In this document: positions 8,218-16,201 of the stretch, piece after piece
Layout of the letters: every line of letters starts with the position of its first letter
Position numbering within the stretch: position 1 is the stretch's first letter
Position numbers and translations under genes: made by a program
Assembly (NCBI RefSeq): GCF_025758695.1
Contig: NZ_JANJQP010000003.1
Location: forward strand, 62,001 to 126,000
Source: Oenococcus kitaharae
GTDB lineage: Bacteria; Bacillota; Bacilli; Lactobacillales; Lactobacillaceae
Length of the DNA: 64,000 nucleotides
Reading direction: 5' to 3'
The notes under the pieces: model-generated
What the model saw: the letters and a program-made list of their open reading frames with translations, nothing else
The model's database searches: none
Told to the model about the DNA's origin: nothing

Positions 8218-9471
8218 ATGACCATCGCTTTTGTGAGTTCTTTACGAGCAGCTTATGCGAATCTTCCCTTCGTTAAAAAGATGACTGCGAGAAAACTTTT
8301 ATTGTGCTGCTTGTTTGCATATACGGTTTCCGTCGTTGGCCTCTTTTTTTCTGCATGGGCTTCGCTGAGGCTATTTCCGTCATTACTTCGATGGATCGTC
8401 CAACAATATCCTTTGCTAAAATCTGTTTTAACTGAACCGATGATTGCTGTTTTCTTCGTTATGCTGGTCAATTTTGTTGTCTTTGTGCCGGATATTCGAT
8501 CAGTAGCGGCTGCCACTAAAAAGCAGCCATTACTTGCTATGCTTGCCCGTGATAGTTTTTATCGTTGGCGAGTGGCTGCTGGTTTTTTCGCCCAGACCTT
8601 TTTTAAGATTATTCGAATACCAATTGTCACAACAAGTTTAGTTTTGTTCTTGACTAGCGGATTCATGATTCGCCTAACTGCGATTGCCATGTCGATTATC
8701 ACTGTAACTGCAGCCTTATCTATTTTTCTGCAACGTATTGAATCAAAACGTCGTCCACTACTATGGCTGAATCCACTATCTTTTGCCACAGCTTTTCTCA
8801 TAGCCATTCCGATAAAAGATTTCATTCAGGAAGCGTTGTCTGAATTGCTCATAAAAAAATCTATTGGAACTATACACTTTCATTTGGATGCCTTTGCTTT
8901 AGATTGGCATAGTGGGTTGTTGCTGGGATCGTCTTGTCTGGTCTTGTTTCTACCAGCTTGTTTGCTTAAACCTGTTCATCATTTCTCTTATATGAAAGAT
9001 TTTAAAAGCAGCATCGCGAAAAAGTCTCTGTCAGATGCGTTCATAGTTGCAACACCTATTTTCTATTTATTGTCAGGATTTGGGTTGTCCATACTTGGCC
9101 AGATGACTGAAGTAAAAGTTGCTCTAGGAATTGCTTTTATGCTGCTGGTATATCCGGCTGTTTTCTTAATGCCTAGTATCCTGCAGCGTTTCCCGGAATT
9201 TTTTGAAATTAAATGCCATTTGGATTTCTTCATTTGGCGAAAAAATTATGCCTTACTGATTCGAAATATGCTGGTTGCGATCTCGCTCTATTTAGTCCTT
9301 CGTTTAGCGCCACTTTATCTGCTTGCATTATGTCTGGCCGCTTGGAACGGTTGGGTGTCTATCACTATCCCACTAATATTATTGACCTCTTCGCTGCTGC
9401 TTTTATTGACGATGGCTCTCCAATTAGCTGGACTAACTTGGCCGCTCTGTGGGCATCCACAGCGCTTTTGA
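8218..9471 (+). CDS. Large polytopic membrane protein, N-terminal part (frame interrupted at TTT TGA)
   Basis: This frame encodes 417 residues with about nine or ten hydrophobic segments and no enzymatic motif. It stops at TGA within CGC TTT TGA TAT. Dropping one T, or a +1 slip on TTT, leads directly into the open frame that continues to 9709 (…HPQRF-DIQRQKTV…) and adds two more membrane segments, giving about 496 residues. The size and position beside SpoIIM and an ATPase are like the 'B' membrane proteins of circular-bacteriocin clusters. It may be a frameshifted gene, a sequencing error or a recoded gene. Confidence 0.65.
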   Translation: MTIAFVSSLRAAYANLPFVKKMTARKLLLCCLFAYTVSVVGLFFSAWASLRLFPSLLRWIVQQYPLLKSVLTEPMIAVFFVMLVNFVVFVPDIRSVAAATKKQPLLAMLARDSFYRWRVAAGFFAQTFFKIIRIPIVTTSLVLFLTSGFMIRLTAIAMSIITVTAALSIFLQRIESKRRPLLWLNPLSFATAFLIAIPIKDFIQEALSELLIKKSIGTIHFHLDAFALDWHSGLLLGSSCLVLFLPACLLKPVHHFSYMKDFKSSIAKKSLSDAFIVATPIFYLLSGFGLSILGQMTEVKVALGIAFMLLVYPAVFLMPSILQRFPEFFEIKCHLDFFIWRKNYALLIRNMLVAISLYLVLRLAPLYLLALCLAAWNGWVSITIPLILLTSSLLLLLTMALQLAGLTWPLCGHPQRF

Positions 9472-9709
9472 TATTCAACGACAGAAAACGGTCTTAGCTG
9501 TCCGCAACATGATTGAAGCCATTATGTGGATTGTCTGGCTGCCTGTGTCATCACTGCCGATCCTTACTTTTGTTTACTATGATGTCTCTTTTCCGATTTA
9601 TTCTGGTCTATCGGTCCTATTTATTGTTATCAATGCAGCAACTATCAGTTTTATGATCGCCATCAGCATCCGGCAAAGCCGAGAAAGGAAAAGTATTCTA
9701 TATGCCTAA
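9449..9709 (+). CDS. C-terminal part of the large membrane protein after the frameshift
   Basis: The frame is open from after a TAA at 9434 and could be read from a GTG at 9449, but its sensible content begins at DIQRQKTVLAVRNM, the direct continuation of the preceding frame. It contains two hydrophobic segments (IMWIVWLPVSSLPILTFV and the stretch near IYSGLSVLFIVINAATIS) and a basic tail. It overlaps the ATPase start by 8 bases, a typical coupling distance. I treat it as the end of the same polypeptide rather than as a separate protein. Confidence 0.55.
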   Translation: MGIHSAFDIQRQKTVLAVRNMIEAIMWIVWLPVSSLPILTFVYYDVSFPIYSGLSVLFIVINAATISFMIAISIRQSRERKSILYA

Positions 9710-10292
9710 TATCTGTATTGAAAACATATCTTTTGCCTATGAGGACAGGGCGGTCATTGAAAACTTGGACTTGAATTTTGGCTATGGTCAAGCTTATCGT
9801 ATCGCCGGTCCCAACGGCATCGGGAAAACCACTTTATTAAAATTGATTCATGCAGATTTACGTCCTGATAGTGGGTCGGTGAGGGTACAAAGCCACGCTG
9901 AGGATAATGTTTTTTTGAGTGACAAGAACAGGCTTGATCCCCATCTATCTTTTAATGACCACCTGACTTTTTTGAAATCCGTCAAACAGCTGAAATGTCC
10001 TGAGGCTTTTTTGGCTCAATTGGTTGAACAATTGCATATGCCGACATACCGAGATACTGTGACTGCGGATCTATCTCTGGGAACGCAAAAGAAACTATCA
10101 TTTATTTTGGCCTTGGCTCAAAAACCAAGAATTTTGATTTTAGATGAATTCTTCTCCGGTATTGATTCAGCTGGTATGCAAGTAATTTGCGGCTACTTGA
10201 ATGCTTTTGTGGAGGAAGGCAATACCTTGTTATTCGTGACTCATGCTGATGAAAAACTGGGATGTTTACAATACAAAACAATATCTTTTTAG
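9702..10292 (+). CDS. ABC transporter ATP-binding subunit (short, single domain)
   Basis: The 196-residue ATPase has a Walker A motif GPNGIGKTTLLKL (about residues 34-46), an ABC signature variant LSLGTQKKLSF (near 124), and a Walker B ILILDEFFSGID (near 145) followed by a switch His (VTHADE). It is shorter than most ABC ATPases. It completes a SpoIIM / membrane protein / ATPase cassette. By gene order and size this resembles the dedicated transport modules of circular bacteriocins, but no precursor-peptide gene was found nearby. The signature has SLGTQ in place of LSGGQ, a deviation also seen in other small exporter ATPases. Confidence 0.8.
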   Translation: MPNICIENISFAYEDRAVIENLDLNFGYGQAYRIAGPNGIGKTTLLKLIHADLRPDSGSVRVQSHAEDNVFLSDKNRLDPHLSFNDHLTFLKSVKQLKCPEAFLAQLVEQLHMPTYRDTVTADLSLGTQKKLSFILALAQKPRILILDEFFSGIDSAGMQVICGYLNAFVEEGNTLLFVTHADEKLGCLQYKTISF

Positions 10293-10429
10293 CAACAAAA
10301 AATATTAAAATTTGGATATTATATTTAATTAGATTCATTGAGAAAATATGGTTTTAACATAATGTGTTAAAATACACAAAAAGCCTTGGATCTTTGACTG
10401 ATCTGATGTGATTGTGTCAGGAGACTCGA

Positions 10430-12109
10430 ATGCTAGGGAAGTTTTTATCTTTTTCAAAGAAATATTCACTATTATTACTATTTTTAATTCCAATTGCCTC
10501 TTTTGTAGAAATATCTGTTGCCTCGATTCTGCAATTATTGACAGATGCTGCTAACGGCAGGGCACATATCACTTATGGTTTATTGGTTCTGCTGGTATTG
10601 GCTTATATCGTTGTCGATGCACTCTTTTATTTTTTCAGTTCTTATTTCAGGGAGAAATGGCTGAATTTGACCGCTGCTGCTGTCAGAGCCAGTCTTATGC
10701 GCAAATATTTATCTGAGCAGCAAGCACTGGCTTTGAGCCACGATGATAATGAATCCAGCTCTTTCAATCAGTTAACTAATAATATGGCTGTGCTGCAAGA
10801 CGATTATTTACGTGCAGCTGTGTCTATCTATGCGGAACTATGTCAATTTATCATTGCTATGGCCATTTCACTTTTTATCCAGCCAATGCTCTGTTTGGTC
10901 GTCCTGGTGTTATGCTTGCCCGGCCTATTGATTCCGCTTTTAAATCAAAAATTGTTGAAAGCTTCAAAAAAAGATGTCTTGGCTTCCTCAGAAAAATATA
11001 CGCAGATTTTGCGGAATATCTTAGACGGTTTAAGAACGATTCAGCTTTTTAATGTCAATCAAATTATGCGTCATCTTTTTGACCGGCAAAATCAGGATTG
11101 GCTGGTCAAACAAAATAAAGATCAGAAAAATCGCAAGCTAATTGGCAGTTTATCGCAGTTACTTGATAATTTTCTCTATCTCGGTACCTGGGTTGGCGGG
11201 ATTTATTTCGTCATGAACAAATCAATCTCATTGGGTCAGTTAGTTGCTTTTTCGCAATTGATGATTTTTATCGCTGAACCGCTGCAGTCGGCATCGGGAC
11301 TCATGGCTGACTATGTGGGAGGTCAAGAACCAGCCAAAAAGATTCAAGCTAATTTCGCCTCTGAGGAAAAAATTCCGGCGGGTCACGCAATCAATAAATT
11401 AAAGTCGATCGCCTATCAAGATATTGTTTACACAAAGAAGGATCAGACAATTCTTCGTCACATTAATTTCAAATTTGAGACTGACAAGCATTACTTGATT
11501 TTTGGCAAGACGGGTTCTGGTAAGACAAGCCTTATGAATCTGCCTTTGCTGGATAAAAACGGCTATACAGGTAAAATTCTGATTAATGGCCATGATCAAA
11601 AAAATATTGATCTGGCAAGTCTGCGTGCTCGTTTGGATGTCGCTGAACAAAGCGGTGCAATTTTCTCGGCCAGTTTTCAAGATAATCTCAGTCTGTTCAG
11701 ACAAAAATTTTCAAAGAGTCAGCTTCAATCAGCCCTAACGCAAGCTCAATTAAGCAATTATGCCAATGATGAAGCCTTCGCCAAACAACTATCTAGTTCT
11801 GGACATGAATTGTCTGGTGGTGAAGCTAAGCGCTTGTTCATTGCGCGAACGCTGTTGGATCATTTTGATTATTTACTTTTTGACGAACCCGCTAGCGGCT
11901 TGGACCCGCATACGGCACAAGCGATTGAAGAGATGCTCATGCAGCTGGATTCGGGCTGGACTGTCATTACGCATCACTATAATGAGGCCTTATTTGCCTT
12001 TGCTGATCAGATTTTGGTCATGGCTGATGGCAAAATCGCTGTCAGCGGACAACTACAGGAACCGACGATTCAAGCATCTTTGATGCGGCTCAATTTGTTA
12101 AAGCCATAA
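10430..12109 (+). CDS. ABC exporter, fused permease-ATPase
   Basis: The N-terminal half carries six membrane segments of the type I exporter fold. The C-terminal half has Walker A FGKTGSGKTS (near residue 357), signature LSGGEAKRL, Walker B YLLFDEPASGLDP and switch motif ITHH. CAGGAG lies 6 bases before the ATG at 10430, so the upstream TTG at 10412 is not the start; the product is 559 residues. It resembles the other two exporters of this window (the remnant at 16202-17814 and the intact one at 18101) in architecture. Whether it works with the SpoIIM cassette just upstream is unknown; about 140 AT-rich bases separate them. Confidence 0.85.
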   Translation: MLGKFLSFSKKYSLLLLFLIPIASFVEISVASILQLLTDAANGRAHITYGLLVLLVLAYIVVDALFYFFSSYFREKWLNLTAAAVRASLMRKYLSEQQALALSHDDNESSSFNQLTNNMAVLQDDYLRAAVSIYAELCQFIIAMAISLFIQPMLCLVVLVLCLPGLLIPLLNQKLLKASKKDVLASSEKYTQILRNILDGLRTIQLFNVNQIMRHLFDRQNQDWLVKQNKDQKNRKLIGSLSQLLDNFLYLGTWVGGIYFVMNKSISLGQLVAFSQLMIFIAEPLQSASGLMADYVGGQEPAKKIQANFASEEKIPAGHAINKLKSIAYQDIVYTKKDQTILRHINFKFETDKHYLIFGKTGSGKTSLMNLPLLDKNGYTGKILINGHDQKNIDLASLRARLDVAEQSGAIFSASFQDNLSLFRQKFSKSQLQSALTQAQLSNYANDEAFAKQLSSSGHELSGGEAKRLFIARTLLDHFDYLLFDEPASGLDPHTAQAIEEMLMQLDSGWTVITHHYNEALFAFADQILVMADGKIAVSGQLQEPTIQASLMRLNLLKP

Positions 12110-12180
12110 AGTGTTCGTACTCATTAAGCACCATACGAATTAAAATTAAAAAATTCACAATTTTGTCTGTTATATTGTTT

Positions 12181-12195
12181 ACTTTGTAACAAAGT
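12181..12195. promoter_or_regulatory. Perfect palindrome in the presumed promoter of the alcohol dehydrogenase gene
   Basis: ACTTTGTAACAAAGT is a perfect palindrome around a central A. It lies in the spacer between a possible -35 (TTTACT) and -10 (TAAAAT) separated by 17 bases, upstream of the alcohol dehydrogenase gene. The position suggests an operator; the regulator is not identified. Confidence 0.5.
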
Positions 12196-12232
12196 CCGAG
12201 TAAAATGTTTGGTGGATATGGAGGTATTCGAT

Positions 12233-12994
12233 ATGACAGATCGTTTAAAGGGCAAAGTTGCGATTGTTACCGGCGGCACGCTGGGCATCGGCTTGTCGAT
12301 TGTTGATTTGTATTTAAAGGAAGGTGCTAAAGTTGTTTTCACCGGCCGGCGTGAAAAAGTTGGTCAGGCAGCTTTGGAAACACTTGGCAATCCAGCTAAC
12401 GCTAAGTTTGTTGTTCATGATGCTTCTGATGAAGAAGGCTGGAAGAAATTATTTGCGGACACAATTGCTGAATTTGGTGAGGTTGATATCTTAGTCAACA
12501 ATGCCGGCATTGGCGTTCCCGGAAACGTTGAGAGTACCGATTACGCGCAGTGGCGTCAAACAATGGCTGTTAATTTGGACGGCGTTTACTTCGGCACTCA
12601 CTATGGTGTGATTAACATGAAGAATCCTAAGAGCGGGGATGCTTCAATTATTAACCTTTCCAGTATTGAAGGTTTGATTGGTGACCCTGACCTGTTTGCC
12701 TACAACGCAACGAAGGGTGCTTTACGGATTATGAGTAAATCAGCCGCCTTGTATTGTGCCCAGCACGATTACAATCTGCGCGTGAATACCATTCACCCAG
12801 GATATATCAAGACACCATTGGTAGAAGATATGCCTGGTGCTGTGGAAGCCATGAGCGAACGTACCAAGACACCAATGGGACATATTGGCGAGCCTAGCGA
12901 TATTGGCTGGTTGGCTGTCTATCTTGGCTCTAAAGAAGCTAAGTTTGCAACCGGTTCTGAATTTACAGTTGATGGCGGCTACACGGCCCAATAA
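12233..12994 (+). CDS. adhR: R-specific NADP(H)-dependent alcohol dehydrogenase (SDR)
   Basis: This 253-residue short-chain dehydrogenase resembles the Lactobacillus brevis/kefiri R-specific alcohol dehydrogenase along its full length. It has the cofactor motif TGGTLGIG, the NNAGI motif, catalytic Ser in SSIEG, the YNATK catalytic pair, the stretch RVNTIHPGYIKTPLV, and the C-terminal DGGYTAQ whose final Gln binds Mg in the known enzymes. It reduces ketones or aldehydes to (R)-alcohols in the cytoplasm. GGAGGT lies before the ATG at 12233, so the upstream in-frame ATG at 12209 is not used. A strong terminator follows. The symbol is descriptive. Confidence 0.9.
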   Translation: MTDRLKGKVAIVTGGTLGIGLSIVDLYLKEGAKVVFTGRREKVGQAALETLGNPANAKFVVHDASDEEGWKKLFADTIAEFGEVDILVNNAGIGVPGNVESTDYAQWRQTMAVNLDGVYFGTHYGVINMKNPKSGDASIINLSSIEGLIGDPDLFAYNATKGALRIMSKSAALYCAQHDYNLRVNTIHPGYIKTPLVEDMPGAVEAMSERTKTPMGHIGEPSDIGWLAVYLGSKEAKFATGSEFTVDGGYTAQ

Positions 12995-13015
12995 TTTTGT
13001 TGCATTAATATATAG

Positions 13016-13046
13016 AAAACCGTCCACTAGTTATGGACGGTTTTTA
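13016..13046 (+). terminator. Terminator after the alcohol dehydrogenase gene
   Basis: The arms AAAACCGTCC and GGACGGTTTT form a perfect 10-bp stem with an 11-base loop and a T run. An almost identical hairpin recurs at 13466-13496. Confidence 0.85.
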
Positions 13047-13118
13047 TTTTATGGATGTATTGAACCAAGAAAGTGTATGATAAAAAAATCATGTCTTTAT
13101 TATTGAAGGAGACCAATC

Positions 13119-13388
13119 ATGATGGATGATTCTTTTAACATCGTTTTTATTTTAATACTTGCCTTGGCTATCTATATCAGTAATAGGACACAAGATTCCC
13201 CGTTAATGCAAAAATTGCGGTCTTACCGCAGCTACTCGCTTCTTGCCATTGGCGTATTACTATCTTTAGCTCTCGTCCTGCATAGGTACTTTAGCTTTTT
13301 GCCACAAGGCCAAGTTGCCTTCGTGTGGCCTGCCATCTTTATTATGCTAGGATTCTTTTATCTGAAAACTGATAAATTAAAGCGTTAA
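13119..13388 (+). CDS. Small membrane protein of unknown function
   Basis: An 89-residue protein with three hydrophobic segments (near 7-23, 39-58 and 66-82) and a short basic loop after the first. AAGGAGACC lies 7 bases before the first of two ATG codons. It sits between two copies of the same terminator hairpin and is transcribed on its own. I do not recognise the family. Confidence 0.65.
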   Translation: MMDDSFNIVFILILALAIYISNRTQDSPLMQKLRSYRSYSLLAIGVLLSLALVLHRYFSFLPQGQVAFVWPAIFIMLGFFYLKTDKLKR

Positions 13389-13465
13389 AGATATTTAAAA
13401 AGATGAATGTGTTCACTACTTATTGTGCATAGCGAGCACATTTGTCTTAGAGAAGTCCAAAAAAT

Positions 13466-13496
13466 AAAACCGTCCACTAATTATGGACGGTTTTTT
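13466..13496. terminator. Second copy of the AAAACCGTCC hairpin, probably bidirectional
   Basis: AAAACCGTCC pairs with GGACGGTTTT, loop ACTAATTAT, flanked by A-rich sequence on the left and six T on the right. It lies between the small membrane protein gene and the convergent aldo/keto reductase gene and can terminate both. It differs from the 13016 hairpin by one loop base. Confidence 0.8.
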
Positions 13497-13510
13497 CATA
13501 TGCTATCTTT

Positions 13511-14428
13511 TTAGAATCCGGCAAACAGCTGATCGATTGTCTTGAATTCATTATCGCTGATATCAATTGATAAAGCATCGGCATTGCTTTTGACTTGTTC
13601 AGCTTTACGGGCACCAGGGATCACGACGCTGACATCGGGATCGGCCATGTACCAAGCGATCATGACTTGTGCGACAGTTGCCTGTTTTTTATCGGCAATT
13701 TGACGAACTTGATCTAAAGCCTTGATGATTCGGTCAAATTGTTCGGCAGAAAACTGATCAAATTTGCTGGCATCGGCAGCTGTATATTTGTCTGTCAGCA
13801 AGCCTGAAGCCAAAGGAAAATATGGAACAAAGGAAATGCCATTCGCCTTGAGATATGGCAGTAGTTCTTTTTCGGCACCACGATGCAGCAGGTTGTAGTT
13901 ATCTTCAACGATATCTACTTGGCCATCGGCATTAGCTTCTTTGACCTGGTTAAGAGAAAAATTGGAAACGCCAACCGCACGGATCTTGCCAGCTTTTTTC
14001 TCGTCTGCTAAAGCTGCCACAGCTTCGGCTTTATCTGTCTGCGCATCTGGGAAATGGATGTAAAAAATATCGATATAATCCGTCTTCAAACGTTTTAACG
14101 CATCGTCAACAGACTGTTTTAAAAAGGCTGGTTTGTTATTTAGTTTCAGATTATCTTTTGGGTCTTGAGCTGCTTTACTAGCAATAATGACTTTTTGACG
14201 GTCGTTTTTCTGCAAAACATCGCCGATAATTTCTTCAGATTTACCTAAGCCATAGACATAGGCTGTATCCAGCAATGAGATACCATCCGATAAAGCTTCT
14301 TGGACCAAGGCGTAACCATCGTCGTCATTGAGGCCTGGAAATAAATTATGGCCACCGACTTTATTGGTGCCAAGGCCTAATTTAGTTGATGTCACATCGC
14401 TGTGACCGATTTTTATAGTTTGTACCAT
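13511..14428 (-). CDS. Aldo/keto reductase
   Basis: The 305-residue protein is a standard AKR barrel with the catalytic tetrad visible: Asp in LLDTAYVYG (with the catalytic Tyr), Lys in IASKA, and His in YIHFPD. The NADP-binding end has VIPGARKAEQV. AKRs reduce aldehydes or ketones with NADPH in the cytoplasm; the substrate is not evident. GGAGG lies 8 bases before the ATG. It lies among several other NAD(P)-dependent oxidoreductases (12.2-16.1 kb), as often seen in heterofermentative lactic acid bacteria that need electron sinks. Confidence 0.88.
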   Translation of the reverse strand: MVQTIKIGHSDVTSTKLGLGTNKVGGHNLFPGLNDDDGYALVQEALSDGISLLDTAYVYGLGKSEEIIGDVLQKNDRQKVIIASKAAQDPKDNLKLNNKPAFLKQSVDDALKRLKTDYIDIFYIHFPDAQTDKAEAVAALADEKKAGKIRAVGVSNFSLNQVKEANADGQVDIVEDNYNLLHRGAEKELLPYLKANGISFVPYFPLASGLLTDKYTAADASKFDQFSAEQFDRIIKALDQVRQIADKKQATVAQVMIAWYMADPDVSVVIPGARKAEQVKSNADALSIDISDNEFKTIDQLFAGF

Positions 14429-14608
14429 TGATTTGCCTCCATTTATTGATAAGTGTATAGCCTTATTATAAGCTTGATGTAAATCGACTTGGCCGCTAAG
14501 AAAAGAAAGCGCTTTTTGATTTTGTCTGCCAGCGGGTTTAAACTAATCATATCTTTGATGTTGAGCAGTGAAGACTCATGAAGATTCCAAATATAGAGGT
14601 AAACAAAT

Positions 14609-15433
14609 ATGTCAAACTGGTTGATTACAGGCTGTTCAAGCGGCCTGGGCTATAATCTGGCTTTAAGTGCTTTGAAAGCTGGCAATAATGTGACGGTCAC
14701 TGCCCGCCACACGGAAAAAATTCAAGAAATTGTCAATCAATACCCTGACCACGCGATTGCATTAGCATTAGATGTGACCGATCCTGAACAAATTAAGTCG
14801 GCCGTTGCTGCTTCCAAAGATCGTTTCGGTGCGATTGATGTTTTGGTTAATAATGCCGGACACGGTTATCGAGCTGCTGTCGAAGAGGGCGGCACAGCCG
14901 ACGTGGATGAGTTGTTTGAAACGAATTTCTTTGGTCCCGTACGGCTGATCAAGGCTGTTTTGCCTGATATGCGTTCCAAAAAACGAGGTGCTATTGTCAA
15001 TATTTCTTCGATTGCGGCCAAGAACTCCTTAGCGGGATCCGGCTATTATGCGGCGACTAAAAATGCTTTGGAAGCTATGTCTAAGAGTTTGCGCCGAGAG
15101 GTATCACCTTTGGGTATTAAGGTTACGGTTGTAGAACCTGGGGCTTTTCGGACTGATTTTGCTGGTCGTTCCATCAAAGAATCGGCCGCTGTGATTGATG
15201 ATTATGCCCAGACTGCTGGTCTGCGCCGCAAAGGCATTGACCATAGCAACGGCACACAGCCGGGTGATCCAAAGAAAGCCGGTGACTTACTTGTTGAAGC
15301 CGTGCAATCTGATCACACACCTGACATGCTGTTGTTAGGCAGTGATGCGATTAAGGTGGTCAACCATGAGTTACAGGCTGACATTGATGGCTTGAAAGCT
15401 TGGGAAGACAAAAGCAAAGAAACTGATTTTTAA
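14609..15433 (+). CDS. Short-chain dehydrogenase/reductase
   Basis: A 274-residue classical SDR with cofactor motif TGCSSGLG (residues 8-15), NNAGHG, catalytic Ser in NISSIAA and the YYAATK pair near residue 150. The C-terminal extension after PGAFRTDF is typical of the subfamily annotated as oxidoreductases of the retinol dehydrogenase/YbbO type. AGAGG precedes the ATG. Substrate unknown. It converges with the NAD-binding protein gene at 15477 across a shared hairpin. Confidence 0.87.
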   Translation: MSNWLITGCSSGLGYNLALSALKAGNNVTVTARHTEKIQEIVNQYPDHAIALALDVTDPEQIKSAVAASKDRFGAIDVLVNNAGHGYRAAVEEGGTADVDELFETNFFGPVRLIKAVLPDMRSKKRGAIVNISSIAAKNSLAGSGYYAATKNALEAMSKSLRREVSPLGIKVTVVEPGAFRTDFAGRSIKESAAVIDDYAQTAGLRRKGIDHSNGTQPGDPKKAGDLLVEAVQSDHTPDMLLLGSDAIKVVNHELQADIDGLKAWEDKSKETDF

Positions 15434-15434
15434 A

Positions 15435-15471
15435 TAATAAAAAGGCTGCCTACTGACAACCTTTTTATTAT
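15435..15471. terminator. Bidirectional terminator
   Basis: TAATAAAAAGG pairs perfectly with CCTTTTTATTA between two convergent genes, with A and T tracts built into the stem so either strand gives a U run. Confidence 0.7.
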
Positions 15472-15476
15472 GCCGA

Positions 15477-16094
15477 TCAGGCAAGTTTTTTTGTAATTTC
15501 ATCCAAAGTTCCCTGAAAACCAAAGATTGGTCCATCGGCTTGGACTTTAAAGCTTTCAGATAAGGATCCTGCATCGTAAGGCTGAAAACCAATTTCTGAA
15601 ATCAAATCAGTAGCGATTTTTTTAACTTCGCCATCGCCTGCGACAGTCATAACAATTCTATCGGGTGCACCGACCGCTTTAGCTAGGCTGCCTAAATTTG
15701 CGACGCCGAAAGTATTGAACGCTTTTGCAACCTCGCTACCACGAAAGTGATTGGCAACCAATTGCGAGCTGGCAATTTTATGTGTGAGTAAGTCTGTGTT
15801 TTGCCCATCCCGTTGCGGAAAATAATTGCTGGCATCGATGACTTTTTTGCCTTTTAGCAGATTGCTATCAATATTTTTGATTTGGTTAAAGGGCACAGCC
15901 AGCACAATTAAGTCCTGACCGTCTGCAATATCAGCTAAATCAGCTGCTTTGGCTTGAGGACCAAGTCCGGCGACAATTTCTTTTAAGCTGTCAGCGCCGT
16001 GGCGATTAGTTAAAGTCACTTCATGGCCGGCTTTAATGGCTAATTCAGCTAGAGCCTGTCCGACATGTCCACTACCGATGAATGCGATTTTCAT
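15477..16094 (-). CDS. NAD(P)-binding protein of the F420-dependent NADP reductase-like family
   Basis: The protein opens with a Rossmann motif, MKIAFIGSGHVGQAL, followed by TNRHG and the VLAVPF strand, as in the coenzyme F420-dependent NADP oxidoreductase-like family. In bacteria lacking F420 these proteins probably reduce other small substrates. The frame extends to 16124, but GGAGAAACACAT lies before the ATG at 16094, giving 205 residues and placing the Rossmann strand at the N-terminus. Function beyond dinucleotide binding is not known. Confidence 0.82.
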   Translation of the reverse strand: MKIAFIGSGHVGQALAELAIKAGHEVTLTNRHGADSLKEIVAGLGPQAKAADLADIADGQDLIVLAVPFNQIKNIDSNLLKGKKVIDASNYFPQRDGQNTDLLTHKIASSQLVANHFRGSEVAKAFNTFGVANLGSLAKAVGAPDRIVMTVAGDGEVKKIATDLISEIGFQPYDAGSLSESFKVQADGPIFGFQGTLDEITKKLA

Positions 16095-16201
16095 ATGTGT
16101 TTCTCCAATCGAATCTGTCCCCATGCCAATTATACTCGGATCAATAAATGACTATCAGCGATTGGTATAACAAAAGTCGTGCAGGGCATTGCTGAAAAAA
16201 A

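Noticed and set aside
9213-9497. 94-codon frame overlapping the large membrane protein
   Set aside because: It is the third frame of the same DNA; the frame 8218-9471 continuing into 9472-9709 gives the better membrane-protein sequence.
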